Origin: an uncultured Eubacteriales bacterium
Lineage (GTDB): Bacteria > Bacillota > Clostridia > Oscillospirales > Oscillospiraceae
Direction: 5' to 3'
Length of the DNA stretch: 12,854 bases
NCBI GenBank assembly: GCA_900540635.1
Contig: UQGU01000062.1
Coordinates: 1 to 12,854, forward strand
Shown: piece by piece, positions 1 through 7,884 of the stretch
Layout: each line of letters opens with the position of its first letter
How positions within the stretch are numbered: position 1 is the stretch's first letter
Program-made: the position numbers and the translations under genes
Notes under the pieces: model-generated
What the model saw: the letters and a program-made list of their open reading frames with translations, nothing else
Told to the model about the DNA's origin: nothing
The model's database searches: none

Positions 1-34
1 CCACACCAGCGTGCGCGCTGGTTCGCAATGACAG
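1..34. repeat. Edge of a probable palindromic intergenic repeat
   Basis: A perfect 7-bp inverted repeat (5-11 with 16-22, loop TGCG) is followed by TTCGCAATGACAG. Seen: the hairpin. Recalled rather than searched: short units ending in a hairpin plus a 'TCGCAATGACA' tail are scattered between genes of Oscillospiraceae genomes. The unit is probably cut by the left edge. It lies downstream of the ABC operon and has no T-tract, so it is not an obvious terminator for that operon. Confidence 0.4.
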
Positions 35-58
35 AGCGTTTTCTAACAGCCCCGTCTG

Positions 59-2275
59 TTATCTCACGAAGCTGTATTCAATGCTGTCGGCGTAGCGGTA
101 ATAGAAGCTGCTGCCCTCGCTCAGGCCGGAGAGAAGCTCTACAAGGCTGCCATCGGACAGGCCGGTCTGAATCTCCACAGGGTCTGTGAGGGTGTCGGTT
201 TTCTCGTTGTAGCCGGTATAGAGCCAGGATTTCCCGGCATCGAAGACGACGGCCGCAGCGGGCACGGTAGGAACCGTTCCGGAGACGCCGGTAGTGATCT
301 TCACGGAGGCATTCATGCCGGAGAGCATTTTTTCGTCCCTGGGCAGGGTGACGGTGACGGTGTACTTGGTGTTGCCGCCGGAATTCTCGCCATAGGGGTT
401 GATGGAAGTGATGGTACCGGTGAAGCTGCTGCCGGGCAGGGCGTCCAGGGTGACGGTGGCCTCCATGCCCGTTTCCAGAGTGCGGATATCCAGCTCGTCC
501 ACCTGGATCTGCACGGTCATTTCCTCGTCGGCGGTGATGACGGCCGCGTCCTTCTTCGTGGTGTCATAGCTGTCGTAGGCGGCAGTCCTGGCGGCGGTGC
601 CATAGCCGGACATTCCCCCTGCCATGGAGGCCATGCCGCTCAGGGCGCTCCCGGAGCCCGCAATGCCGGTGGAGATGCCAGGAAATTGGCTGGGGTCAAT
701 GGACGGCATGCCGCCGGGGACGCTGGTGCCGGTCTTCTGGTAGACGATGATCCCGACGCCGATCAAAATGGCATCCCCCTCGGAGATCTGCTCAAAGCCG
801 GATTCGATCCAGGCACCGCCGGTGCTGAGCAGCACGGTCTGCTTTGTGTAGGTAAGCTCCTGGGTCTGCACGGGAACGGTGGGGTCTAGCATATCCGCGA
901 AGCTCTGGGTTGCCAGCTCCTCTGCGCGGATGGTTTTCTGCACGGCATAGGTCAGAACGCCCTCGGAGAGTCTGGAGGCATCCGTAACCTGGCCCAGAAT
1001 ATAGGTGGCCGTTTCGGTTTCATCGGTGCCGCTTCCGCCGGTGCCGGGCTGGGGATTTTTGCCTTCTCCCGGGTTCTGGCCGCTGCCGGTGCCCGGGTTC
1101 TGGTTTTCATCCGGATTCTGGCTCTGGTCTTCCCCGGAAAGCTGTGCTTGCGGTGTATCCGTGTTTTCCGTTCGGATTCCGCCCAGGGCTGTGTAGCCGG
1201 GGCTGGCCTGGCTGCGGGTCTGGGTCAGCACGGCGGGGTCTGTATAGGAAATCTCGGTGTCCACGCCGGAGACAGTGCCGCCGCAATCGGCGCGGAGAAT
1301 GCCGTCCTTGGAGAGCCGGACCAGGCTTTCCATCTGGTCTTCCAGTTCTGTCCGGCGGTTTAAGAGCCGGGCGTACTCGGCGGTGTGGCCGGTGTCCTTC
1401 AGGGTCAGCAGGGCGCTGCCTGCGGATACCTGCTGGTTCTCCTTGACGCTGATTTGGGAGACGGTTCCGTAAGCGCCGGCGACCCGCAGGCGGCTGTGGA
1501 TATAGAGATTCCCCGTTCCCAGGGTTTCCCCGTCCTTGGTGGTGACGGTCACGCTGTCGTCCAGGGGGGCAATTTCATCGGAAAGGGTCACGGTGGCGGT
1601 GCCATCGGAAACGCTTTCCACGGTGCCCTCCAATGCGGTGCCGTCGGAGAGGGTGACGGTGACGCGCTGCCCCACCTCTGCCCGGGCCTCCAGATCCACG
1701 GCCATGAGCCCATCCAGGGAAAGCAGCAGCAGCGCGCCGCTTTCGTAGACGGTGTCCGCTGCGGCGGTGCCCTCCCGGGCATAGATCTTCTTCACCCGGC
1801 CGGCGGTGCCGGAGCGGATCACGGAATCATTGGTTTTGCTGCTTTCGGAGGCAATGGCCGCATCCAGGGTGTCTATGACCTCTTGCAGCTCAGAGATGGC
1901 TGCCTTCACGGCCACAAGGTCCACCTGGGCAATGGGGTCTCCTTCCGAAACGGTCTGGCCGTTTTTTACATAGTAGGTCTCCAGCTCCAGAGCCTGGGGC
2001 AGACTCTGGGCGGTGCCCTCCTGGGGGCTCAGGGTGCCGCCGCCGGAGAGCACCGTGGAGATGGTGTTTTCCTCGGGCACAGCGGAGAGGACCTTGCTGT
2101 TGACCTTTGTAACGGCGGAAATGCCGGAGGGCAGGGAGGCGACGATCAGGGCAATGGCCAGGATGACGCAGAGCAGCGTTATCCATTTTGCCCCGCTGCC
2201 GCCGCGCACCTGGGTATCGTCCTCCTCTTCCTCGGGAATGAGGGGCGGCATATCCGTTTTCTTGCGTTTTTTCAT
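59..2275 (-). CDS. Enlarged HlyD/MacA-type adaptor of an ABC exporter (adaptor 2)
   Basis: 738 aa, far longer than the roughly 350-450 aa usual for MacA/YknX adaptors. Seen: a charged N-terminus, one membrane anchor (about residues 31-52), a lipoyl-like half (about 93-118), a short helical stretch (120-147), the matching half (about 156-175), a beta-rich segment (191-245), and a second lipoyl/helix unit (266-335). A large insert (about 340-580) follows, with a G/N/P/Q-rich linker (about 370-422) and a G/S/M-rich stretch (about 520-560). Then come the usual barrel (584-645) and C-terminal domain (about 660-735). Residues 159-290 resemble adaptor 1, so the two are paralogues. It is the last gene of the operon, 12 nt after the permease stop; GGAGG lies 7 nt before ATG. 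Inferred role: an extracytoplasmic partner of the MacB-like permease, coupling ATP-driven export to substrate handling. Substrate is unknown. The family call is firm and the function of the insert is not. Confidence 0.82.
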   Translation of the reverse strand: MKKRKKTDMPPLIPEEEEDDTQVRGGSGAKWITLLCVILAIALIVASLPSGISAVTKVNSKVLSAVPEENTISTVLSGGGTLSPQEGTAQSLPQALELETYYVKNGQTVSEGDPIAQVDLVAVKAAISELQEVIDTLDAAIASESSKTNDSVIRSGTAGRVKKIYAREGTAAADTVYESGALLLLSLDGLMAVDLEARAEVGQRVTVTLSDGTALEGTVESVSDGTATVTLSDEIAPLDDSVTVTTKDGETLGTGNLYIHSRLRVAGAYGTVSQISVKENQQVSAGSALLTLKDTGHTAEYARLLNRRTELEDQMESLVRLSKDGILRADCGGTVSGVDTEISYTDPAVLTQTRSQASPGYTALGGIRTENTDTPQAQLSGEDQSQNPDENQNPGTGSGQNPGEGKNPQPGTGGSGTDETETATYILGQVTDASRLSEGVLTYAVQKTIRAEELATQSFADMLDPTVPVQTQELTYTKQTVLLSTGGAWIESGFEQISEGDAILIGVGIIVYQKTGTSVPGGMPSIDPSQFPGISTGIAGSGSALSGMASMAGGMSGYGTAARTAAYDSYDTTKKDAAVITADEEMTVQIQVDELDIRTLETGMEATVTLDALPGSSFTGTITSINPYGENSGGNTKYTVTVTLPRDEKMLSGMNASVKITTGVSGTVPTVPAAAVVFDAGKSWLYTGYNEKTDTLTDPVEIQTGLSDGSLVELLSGLSEGSSFYYRYADSIEYSFVR

Positions 2276-2287
2276 AGCTTAACCTCC

Positions 2288-3478
2288 TTAGCCGCCGTAG
2301 TGCAGGGCCTCAATGGGCGGCAGCTTGGCGGCCTTGTTGGCGGGATACAGTCCGAAAATCACGCCGATGGCAAAGCAGAAGGCCACGGCGATGACCACCA
2401 CGCCCCATTCCAGACCAAAGGAAACGCCCATGCTGGCAACCATCACGGAGATGAGCCGCAGCACCACCCAGGACAGGAACACACCAATGGCGCAGCCGAT
2501 CATGCACAGCACCACGCTTTCCAGCAAAAACTGCTGCAAAATGACCCCCCGGCCTGCGCCGATGGCCTTTCGAATGCCGATCTCTCTTGTCCGTTCGGTA
2601 ACGGTCACCAGCATGATGTTCATAATGCCGATGCCGCCGACGATCAGGGAGATGGCGGCAATGCCGCCCAGGAGCACCGTCAAAATGCCGGTGACGGAGC
2701 TCATGGCGTCCTCCAGCATATTCTGGGACAGCAGGGAGAAGGCGTCCTCATCGTCCTCAAACCGGTCCAGCAGCAGCCGCTTCATGGCGCTTTCGGTGGC
2801 GGCCATATTGCCGCCCTCCGGAGCGCTGACGGAGAAGCTGGTGATGGCGGAGGAGACGGTGGCGGAAAGCCGCATGAGGGTGGTATAGGGAATATAGGCG
2901 ATCATGGAGTTCTTGGTGAGAATGCCGGTGAGGGATTCGTCATCGTTTTTTAGAATGCCTACAACGGTAAATTTCCGGCCGTCCAGGGAGATTTCCTCTC
3001 CCAGACAGTCCGTATAGCCCACCATATCCTCGGCGGTTTTCTCCGTGATGATGCACACGCTGGTGTGGTTTTCCACATCCGCCTGGGTGAGAAACCGGCC
3101 CAGCAGCACGGTCTGGCCGTTGATGGGGGCATAGGCGGGGGTAGCGCCGTAGACCGTGACGGTCTTGGTGGTGGAGGAATATTTGCCGGCGGCGGTGGTA
3201 GTGGCAGAGGGGGCCGCCAGACCGATCCGGGGGTCTGCCATCCACTCGTCCAGGGTGTCCAGGGTCACGGGCGCGCCCTTGTCATCGGAGACGGTGACGG
3301 AGAGCAGATTGCTGCCAAGGCTGGAGATGGTGTCGGTGACGGTGCCGGTGGCGCCGGAGACCAGGCTCACCAGAATGACCAATGCCATAACGCCGATGAT
3401 AATGCCCAGCATGGTCAGAAATGCCCGGAATTTGTTGCCGGATATGGACTTCATTGCCATTTTGAATGCCTGGATCAT
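2288..3478 (-). CDS. MacB/FtsX-type ABC transporter permease
   Basis: 396 aa, the normal length for a stand-alone MacB-like permease (YknZ type). Seen: one N-terminal membrane helix (about 18-41), a long extracytoplasmic domain (about 45-260, MacB_PCD type), then three helices (about 262-290, 315-347, 357-380). FtsX-family signatures are present: RTREIGIRKAIGA (about 296-308) after the second helix and GLYPANKAAKLPPIEAL (about 376-392) at the C-terminus. Four helices with a large domain between the first two define the type VII ABC fold, which works as a mechanotransmitter rather than a conventional channel. The start overlaps the ATPase stop by 4 nt (ATGA), and GGAGG sits 7 nt upstream inside the ATPase gene, which suggests translational coupling. 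It should dimerise and pair with the upstream ATPase and the flanking adaptors in the cytoplasmic membrane. The substrate cannot be read from the sequence. Confidence 0.93.
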   Translation of the reverse strand: MIQAFKMAMKSISGNKFRAFLTMLGIIIGVMALVILVSLVSGATGTVTDTISSLGSNLLSVTVSDDKGAPVTLDTLDEWMADPRIGLAAPSATTTAAGKYSSTTKTVTVYGATPAYAPINGQTVLLGRFLTQADVENHTSVCIITEKTAEDMVGYTDCLGEEISLDGRKFTVVGILKNDDESLTGILTKNSMIAYIPYTTLMRLSATVSSAITSFSVSAPEGGNMAATESAMKRLLLDRFEDDEDAFSLLSQNMLEDAMSSVTGILTVLLGGIAAISLIVGGIGIMNIMLVTVTERTREIGIRKAIGAGRGVILQQFLLESVVLCMIGCAIGVFLSWVVLRLISVMVASMGVSFGLEWGVVVIAVAFCFAIGVIFGLYPANKAAKLPPIEALHYGG

Positions 3479-4146
3479 GCGCCCACCTCCGTCAGCTGTC
3501 CGTCCTTGATGCGCACGATGCGGCTGGCCTGTCTGGCCACGTCGTCATCGTGGGTGATGAGGACAATGGTATTGCCTGCGTCGTGGAGCTCGTGGAAAAT
3601 GTCCATGATCTCCACGGTGGTTTTGGAGTCCAGGTTGCCCGTGGGCTCGTCCGCCAGAATCAGACTGGGCCTTGTTACAATGGCCCGGGCAATGGCGACA
3701 CGCTGCTGCTGGCCGCCGGAAAGCTCCGTGGGCAGGTGCTTGGCCCGCCTTTGCAGGTCTACCCTGGCCAGGGCCTTCTCCACCCGTTCCTTCCGCTCGG
3801 CCCGGGGAACCTTCTGGTAGATCAGCGGCAGCTCCACATTCTCCTCGGCGGTGAGCTTGGAGATCAGGTTGAAGCTCTGGAACACGAAGCCGATCTTCCG
3901 GTTCCGGATTCGGGCCAGCTGATTTTCCGTATAGTCCTCAATGGGGGTGCCGTCTAAGAGATAGGTGCCGGAGTCGGCGGTGTCCAGGCAGCCGATGATG
4001 TTCATCAGCGTGGACTTGCCGGAGCCGGAGGGGCCGATAATGCTGACAAATTCGCCGGGATCGATGTGCAGATTGGCTTTGTTCAGGGCATAGACCTTTT
4101 CGCTGCCGATCTGATAGATCCGGGAGATATCCTTTAGATCAATCAT
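3475..4146 (-). CDS. MacB/LolD/YknY-type ABC transporter ATP-binding protein
   Basis: 223 aa, the usual size for a stand-alone ATPase of this class. Seen: Walker A GPSGSGKST (38-46), Q-loop Gln90, signature LSGGQQQR (142-149), Walker B LILADEPTGNLD with Asp166-Glu167, and H-loop His199 in ITHD, so all catalytic elements are intact. The ADEPTGNLDS form is typical of the MacB/LolD/FtsE group. The start is set at MIDLKDI: an AGGAGG overlapping the upstream stop codon lies just before this ATG. An upstream in-frame ATG would add 18 residues that overlap the adaptor gene and do not look like family sequence. Role: a cytoplasmic nucleotide-binding subunit powering the permease encoded immediately downstream. 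Its genes order as adaptor-ATPase-permease, the same as B. subtilis yknXYZ (established knowledge), here followed by one extra adaptor. Confidence 0.95.
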   Translation of the reverse strand: MIDLKDISRIYQIGSEKVYALNKANLHIDPGEFVSIIGPSGSGKSTLMNIIGCLDTADSGTYLLDGTPIEDYTENQLARIRNRKIGFVFQSFNLISKLTAEENVELPLIYQKVPRAERKERVEKALARVDLQRRAKHLPTELSGGQQQRVAIARAIVTRPSLILADEPTGNLDSKTTVEIMDIFHELHDAGNTIVLITHDDDVARQASRIVRIKDGQLTEVGA

Positions 4147-4156
4147 GCTTGCCTCC

Positions 4157-5788
4157 TCAGCCGCCCATGTTGGGCATGCCCGCAGGCATCTTGGATACAT
4201 CGGGCATGGCGCTGCCCTTGTCGCTGCCCCGGTCGCCCCGGCTGCCCATATCGCGCATACCGCCCATGCCGGAGAAGTCCCCGGAGGTGGAGAAAGTCAT
4301 GCCGCCGAAGGTGAAGGTCTGCTCCTTGGGGGTGTAGTACACGGTGTCGCCCTCTTTTAGGCCGGAGACGATCTCCGTGTAGGTGCCGTTGGTCAGGCCC
4401 AGGGTGACCTCCGTCATGCCGCCCAGGGTGTCGGTTTCTGCGTCATAGGCGGTGTAGACATAGGCGGTGGTGCTGGTCTTACGGATGGCATCCGCAGGCA
4501 GCAGCAGGGCATTGTCCACGCCCTGGATGGTCACCTCGGCCTTGGCGGTCATGCCGGAGAGCATGCCGGGCTGCTTGTCCAGGGTGATCTTGGCGGAATA
4601 GCTGCCGTCGGTGCCGGTGGTGTCGATTTCCGTAACGGTGCCCACATAGTGCTCGTCACCCACGGACTCCACGGTCAGGCTGACCTCCTGACCAACCTCC
4701 AGGGAGAGAATGTCCGTCTCGTCCACGGAGACGGTGACGGTCATGCTTTCGCCGGGGTCAAGGGTGGCCAGGGTGGTGTCCGTCAAAGGATCGGTGCCTA
4801 CGGTCAGATCGTCCAGGGATACCAGGGTTTCCAGGGTGCCGGACTGCCCGGCCACCAGGCCGCCGTCCTTATAGAGCTTCACAAGCTTTTGGTAGAGCTT
4901 TTCGTAGTCCTCCCGCTGCTGGAGCAGCTGGTTGTATTTGGCGGAATCTTCGGTGTCGCGCAGGGTGAACAGGGTGGAGGAGGCAGTGACCTTGGCGTTC
5001 TCCCTGGCGGAAACGGTGGAGACGGTCCCGGCATAGCCGGTGACCTTCAGGGGGCTGTGAATATACACTTCCCCGGCCAGCGCACCCACGGTGGCGGTGT
5101 CGCCTACCAGAGGCCCGTCGTCGGAAATCAGCACCGTGGCCTTGCCGCCGCTGACGGCGTCCACCGTGCCGTCCCACTGCTTGCCGTCGGAGGTGGTGAC
5201 GGTGACGGTTTCGCCCACGGTCAGAGCATCGGTCTCAATGTCTACAGCCAGGAAGCCGTCCAGGCTCAGCTCTGCCAGGCAGCCCTTGTCATACATAATG
5301 TCTGCCACGCTGTCGCCCGATTCCGCATAGACAGCCTTGACCCGGCCGGAAACACCGGCCTTGACGGTGGAGGAAACCTTGTCCTTGCTGGCCTCCTGGA
5401 GCTGGCCGTCCAGGTCGTCCAGGGCGTCCTGAACGGTGGACAGGCTGGTCAGCACGGTGCTGGTGTTGGTGGAGGCCAGAAGGGTGCCCGCTTCAACGGT
5501 GCCGCCCTGCTCCACATAGAGCTTTTCCACCTTCACGGTGGCGGGGACGGTCAGGTCCTCCACATTGTCACTGGTCAGGCTGCCGCTGCCGGAGACGGTG
5601 GTCTTGATGGAGCCTGTGGTGACGGTGACGGACTTGACATTGCTGCCGCTCTGGGCCGTCACGGACCGCTGCACCCGCTGCCGGACATACAGGGTGCCGG
5701 CCAGTCCCGCTACCAGGACCACGGCAACAATGGCGATGACCCGCTGAACGGTTTTCTTCCGTTTCTGGGCTTTTGTTGGTTTGGCCAT
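4157..5788 (-). CDS. HlyD/MacA-type efflux adaptor with Met-rich tail (adaptor 1)
   Basis: 543 aa, first gene of the operon. Seen: a basic N-terminus, one membrane anchor (about 15-35), a lipoyl-like half (84-108), a short helix (110-138), the matching half (143-158), a beta-rich segment (180-230), and a second lipoyl/helix/lipoyl unit (252-325). A barrel (347-405, with VDETDI as in many adaptors) and a C-terminal domain (about 415-485) follow. The last roughly 50 residues are Gly/Ser/Met-rich with eight Met between 497 and 541. The start is set at MAKPTKAQ because GGAGG lies 8 nt upstream of this ATG; an in-frame ATG seven codons earlier lacks that support. The stop is 10 nt before the ATPase start. 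Role by family: a membrane-anchored adaptor working with the MacB-like permease, comparable to YknX in Gram-positives. The short helices fit a monoderm cell with no outer-membrane channel to reach; that last point is inference. Confidence 0.88.
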   Translation of the reverse strand: MAKPTKAQKRKKTVQRVIAIVAVVLVAGLAGTLYVRQRVQRSVTAQSGSNVKSVTVTTGSIKTTVSGSGSLTSDNVEDLTVPATVKVEKLYVEQGGTVEAGTLLASTNTSTVLTSLSTVQDALDDLDGQLQEASKDKVSSTVKAGVSGRVKAVYAESGDSVADIMYDKGCLAELSLDGFLAVDIETDALTVGETVTVTTSDGKQWDGTVDAVSGGKATVLISDDGPLVGDTATVGALAGEVYIHSPLKVTGYAGTVSTVSARENAKVTASSTLFTLRDTEDSAKYNQLLQQREDYEKLYQKLVKLYKDGGLVAGQSGTLETLVSLDDLTVGTDPLTDTTLATLDPGESMTVTVSVDETDILSLEVGQEVSLTVESVGDEHYVGTVTEIDTTGTDGSYSAKITLDKQPGMLSGMTAKAEVTIQGVDNALLLPADAIRKTSTTAYVYTAYDAETDTLGGMTEVTLGLTNGTYTEIVSGLKEGDTVYYTPKEQTFTFGGMTFSTSGDFSGMGGMRDMGSRGDRGSDKGSAMPDVSKMPAGMPNMGG

Positions 5789-5851
5789 AGAGAATTCCTC
5801 CAAAATCAATTGTTAAAGTTTATTTTATAGGGAAAAGCTGAAATCAGTCTG
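5789..5851 (-). promoter_or_regulatory. Leader and possible promoter of the ABC operon
   Basis: An AT-rich stretch upstream of adaptor 1 contains TATAAA on the minus strand (5829-5824). Upstream, CAGACT (5851-5846) at a 16-bp spacer is a poor -35. A clear GGAGG (5801-5797) precedes the ATG. The recQ terminator sits just upstream, so an operon promoter is expected here, but the match to consensus is weak and no operator is evident. Confidence 0.3.
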
Positions 5852-5902
5852 AAGAAAAAATGAATAGGCTGTGAACAAAGAAACCGCAGACATGCAAAAA
5901 GC

Positions 5903-5955
5903 CCAAAAAACAGCACTGCGGACCGGCTTTTACCGGCTTTGCAGTGCTGTTTTGG
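5903..5955 (-). terminator. Rho-independent terminator of recQ
   Basis: A 13-bp perfect inverted repeat (5907-5919 with 5941-5953) encloses a loop that contains a second small CCGG/CCGG pairing. Read on the minus strand, the A-rich arm comes first and the stem ends in a run of T (TTTTTTGGGCTTTTT), the canonical order for an intrinsic terminator in the recQ direction. It begins about 16 nt after the recQ stop and separates recQ from the ABC operon. Confidence 0.85.
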
Positions 5956-5971
5956 CCTTTCCAGACAACGG

Positions 5972-7804
5972 TTACCCGCCGTGCTCCTGGAGATAGTCTG
6001 CGATGGCGTCCACAAAGACCTCTCCGAACCGCTTGACCTTGACGCTGCCCACGCCGTTGACCTTGGCGAAGGCCTCCAGAGTCGTCGGGGCCTTGCGGGC
6101 CATGTCCTCCAGGGTTGCATTGGAGAAAATGATGTAGGCGGGGACGCTTTCCTGCATGGCAATTTTCCAGCGCAGACGCTTGAGCATGGCCAGCAGATCC
6201 GGGCTCTGCTCCCCGCCGACGGGACCGCTGACCGGGGCAGTTAATCCTGCCTTGGGCAGGCGCATGGAGACGGTCTTGCCCTCGAAGAGCACCCCCTGGG
6301 CCTTCTGCGTCAGGCTGACGCCGCCGTGGACCGGGTCTGTTTCCAGATACCCCTGGGATTCCAGGCTCTCGGCCATGGCCCGGAGGTCGTCCTTTCCAAG
6401 CTTGCGCAGCATCCCATAGGAGCCCAGCTTGTCCAGCCCCAGCTGCAGCAGCCGCTTGTCCCGGCTGCCCAGCAGGGTGCGGACCACGCTGGTGAGCCCC
6501 AGAGAGTAGCCCAGCTTGGCGCTCATCCGCTGGACGCAGGAGAGGATCATCCGGGCCTGATCGGTGATGTCCCGTTCCTCCAATTCGGTACTGCAATTGC
6601 TGCAATTGCCGCAGAAGCTTTCGTGTTCCTGGCCGAAATAGTCCAGGATGTAGCCCCGCAGGCAGCTCTGGGTCTTGCAGTAGTTCACCATGACGTCCAG
6701 CCGCTCCAGATCCTGCCGCTGCTTCTGTTCCAGCTCCTCCTGGGAAAGCTCCCCGGAAAGGGCGGGGTGCTGAATCAGGTATTTGGCGGTCTGCACATCC
6801 CCCGGGGCATAGAGCAGGATGCACTCGGCCTTCGCGCCGTCCCGCCCGGCGCGGCCTGCCTCCTGGTAGTAGCTTTCCAGACTTTGGGGCATATTGTAGT
6901 GAATGACGTAGGACACGTTGGACTTGTCAATGCCCATGCCGAAGGCGTTGGTGGCCACCATGACGGTTTTCCGGTCGTAGAGAAAATCCTCCTGGTTATC
7001 CCGGCGCTCCTCATCGGGCAGACCTGCGTGGTACCGGGTGGCGGCAATGCCGTTCAGCTGCAAATTCTCGCAGACCTCCTCTACGGCCTTCCGGGTGGCG
7101 CAGTAGACAATGCCCGCCTTGTCCCGGCGCTGCTGCACCAGCTCGATAAGGGCGGGCAGCTTCTGCTTGGGCCGCCGGACCTCGAAGCGGAGATTGGGCC
7201 GGTCAAAGCCTGTGACCACCCGCAGGGGATCGCGCAGCTGCAAAATCTGGGCGATGTCCTGGCGCACTGCCTCCGTTGCCGTGGCGGTAAAGGCGGAAAC
7301 CACAGGGCGTGGGGTGAGAATGTTCAGAAAATCCACAATTTTCAGATAGCTGGGCCGGAAATCCTGGCCCCATTGGGAGATGCAGTGGGCCTCGTCCACC
7401 GTCACCAGGGAGACCTTCCGGGTCTGGATGGCCTCCAGAAAGCCGTCGGTCAGCAGCCGCTCCGGGGCCACATAGATGATCTTGTACATTCCGGAGCGAA
7501 TATTGCGGTAGACCAGCCGGATCTGAGCCGGGGTCAGGGAGCTGTTGATATAGGCTGCGGCCACACCGGCATTTTTCAGGGCCATGACCTGGTCCCGCAT
7601 CAGGGAGATCAGGGGAGAGATCACCAGCGTGACCCCTTCCAGCAGCAGGGCGGGGATCTGGTAGCACAGGCTCTTGCCGCCGCCGGTGGGCATAATGCCG
7701 AAGGCATCCTGCCCCCGGAGCTGCGCATCGATCAGCGCCTCCTGCCCGCCCCGAAAGGCCGAATAGCCAAAGACCCTTTGCAGGACCGATTCCTTTGTTT
7801 CCAT
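5972..7804 (-). CDS. recQ: ATP-dependent DNA helicase RecQ
   Basis: 610 aa, the usual length of bacterial RecQ (E. coli about 610). Seen: Walker A in MPTGGGKS (38-45), DEAH box (137-140) within TVDEAHCISQWGQDFRPSY, SAFTATAT (170-177), motif V NAFGMGIDKS (286-295), motif VI QEAGRAGRDG (314-323), then the zinc-binding cysteines Cys381, Cys398, Cys401 and Cys404 (CGNCSNC), the winged-helix region (about 405-515) and a C-terminal HRDC domain (about 533-608). Nothing is missing. Role by family: a 3'-5' helicase in recombination, replication-fork repair and RecF-type repair, acting on chromosomal DNA. The start at METKES is chosen because AGAGGA lies about 6 nt upstream; an in-frame upstream ATG would add 31 residues that run across the promoter and into the repeat region. 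It is monocistronic, with its own promoter and terminator. Confidence 0.97.
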   Translation of the reverse strand: METKESVLQRVFGYSAFRGGQEALIDAQLRGQDAFGIMPTGGGKSLCYQIPALLLEGVTLVISPLISLMRDQVMALKNAGVAAAYINSSLTPAQIRLVYRNIRSGMYKIIYVAPERLLTDGFLEAIQTRKVSLVTVDEAHCISQWGQDFRPSYLKIVDFLNILTPRPVVSAFTATATEAVRQDIAQILQLRDPLRVVTGFDRPNLRFEVRRPKQKLPALIELVQQRRDKAGIVYCATRKAVEEVCENLQLNGIAATRYHAGLPDEERRDNQEDFLYDRKTVMVATNAFGMGIDKSNVSYVIHYNMPQSLESYYQEAGRAGRDGAKAECILLYAPGDVQTAKYLIQHPALSGELSQEELEQKQRQDLERLDVMVNYCKTQSCLRGYILDYFGQEHESFCGNCSNCSTELEERDITDQARMILSCVQRMSAKLGYSLGLTSVVRTLLGSRDKRLLQLGLDKLGSYGMLRKLGKDDLRAMAESLESQGYLETDPVHGGVSLTQKAQGVLFEGKTVSMRLPKAGLTAPVSGPVGGEQSPDLLAMLKRLRWKIAMQESVPAYIIFSNATLEDMARKAPTTLEAFAKVNGVGSVKVKRFGEVFVDAIADYLQEHGG

Positions 7805-7842
7805 GTTTTTCCTCTCTTCGCATTGTTCCAACAAATAAGGCA

Positions 7843-7871
7843 AGTATAGCATAAGGGGACAGGGAAAGCAA
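7843..7871 (-). promoter_or_regulatory. recQ promoter
   Basis: On the minus strand TTGCTT (7871-7866) and TATACT (7848-7843) are separated by 17 bp. The -10 is preceded by TGC, giving an extended -10 (TGCTATACT). It lies about 40 nt upstream of the recQ ATG. Good sigma-A match, not tested. Confidence 0.65.
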
Positions 7872-7884
7872 ATCATTTGCACCC

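Noticed and set aside
44..61. 6-bp hairpin at the end of adaptor 2 as the operon terminator
   Set aside because: The stem is short, overlaps the stop codon, and no T-run follows on the minus strand.
1385..2953. Long plus-strand open frame (522 codons) across the adaptor 2/permease junction
   Set aside because: It is antisense to two well-supported genes, its product is His/Gly/Gln-rich without any family pattern, and it lacks a convincing ribosome binding site. GC-rich codon bias opens such frames.
4649..5830. Plus-strand open frame of 393 codons opposite adaptor 1
   Set aside because: It is antisense to a gene with clear domains; the translated product is Gly/His/Gln-rich with no recognisable motif.
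6326..7849. Plus-strand open frame of 507 codons opposite recQ
   Set aside because: RecQ motifs on the minus strand are complete, so this is a shadow frame.
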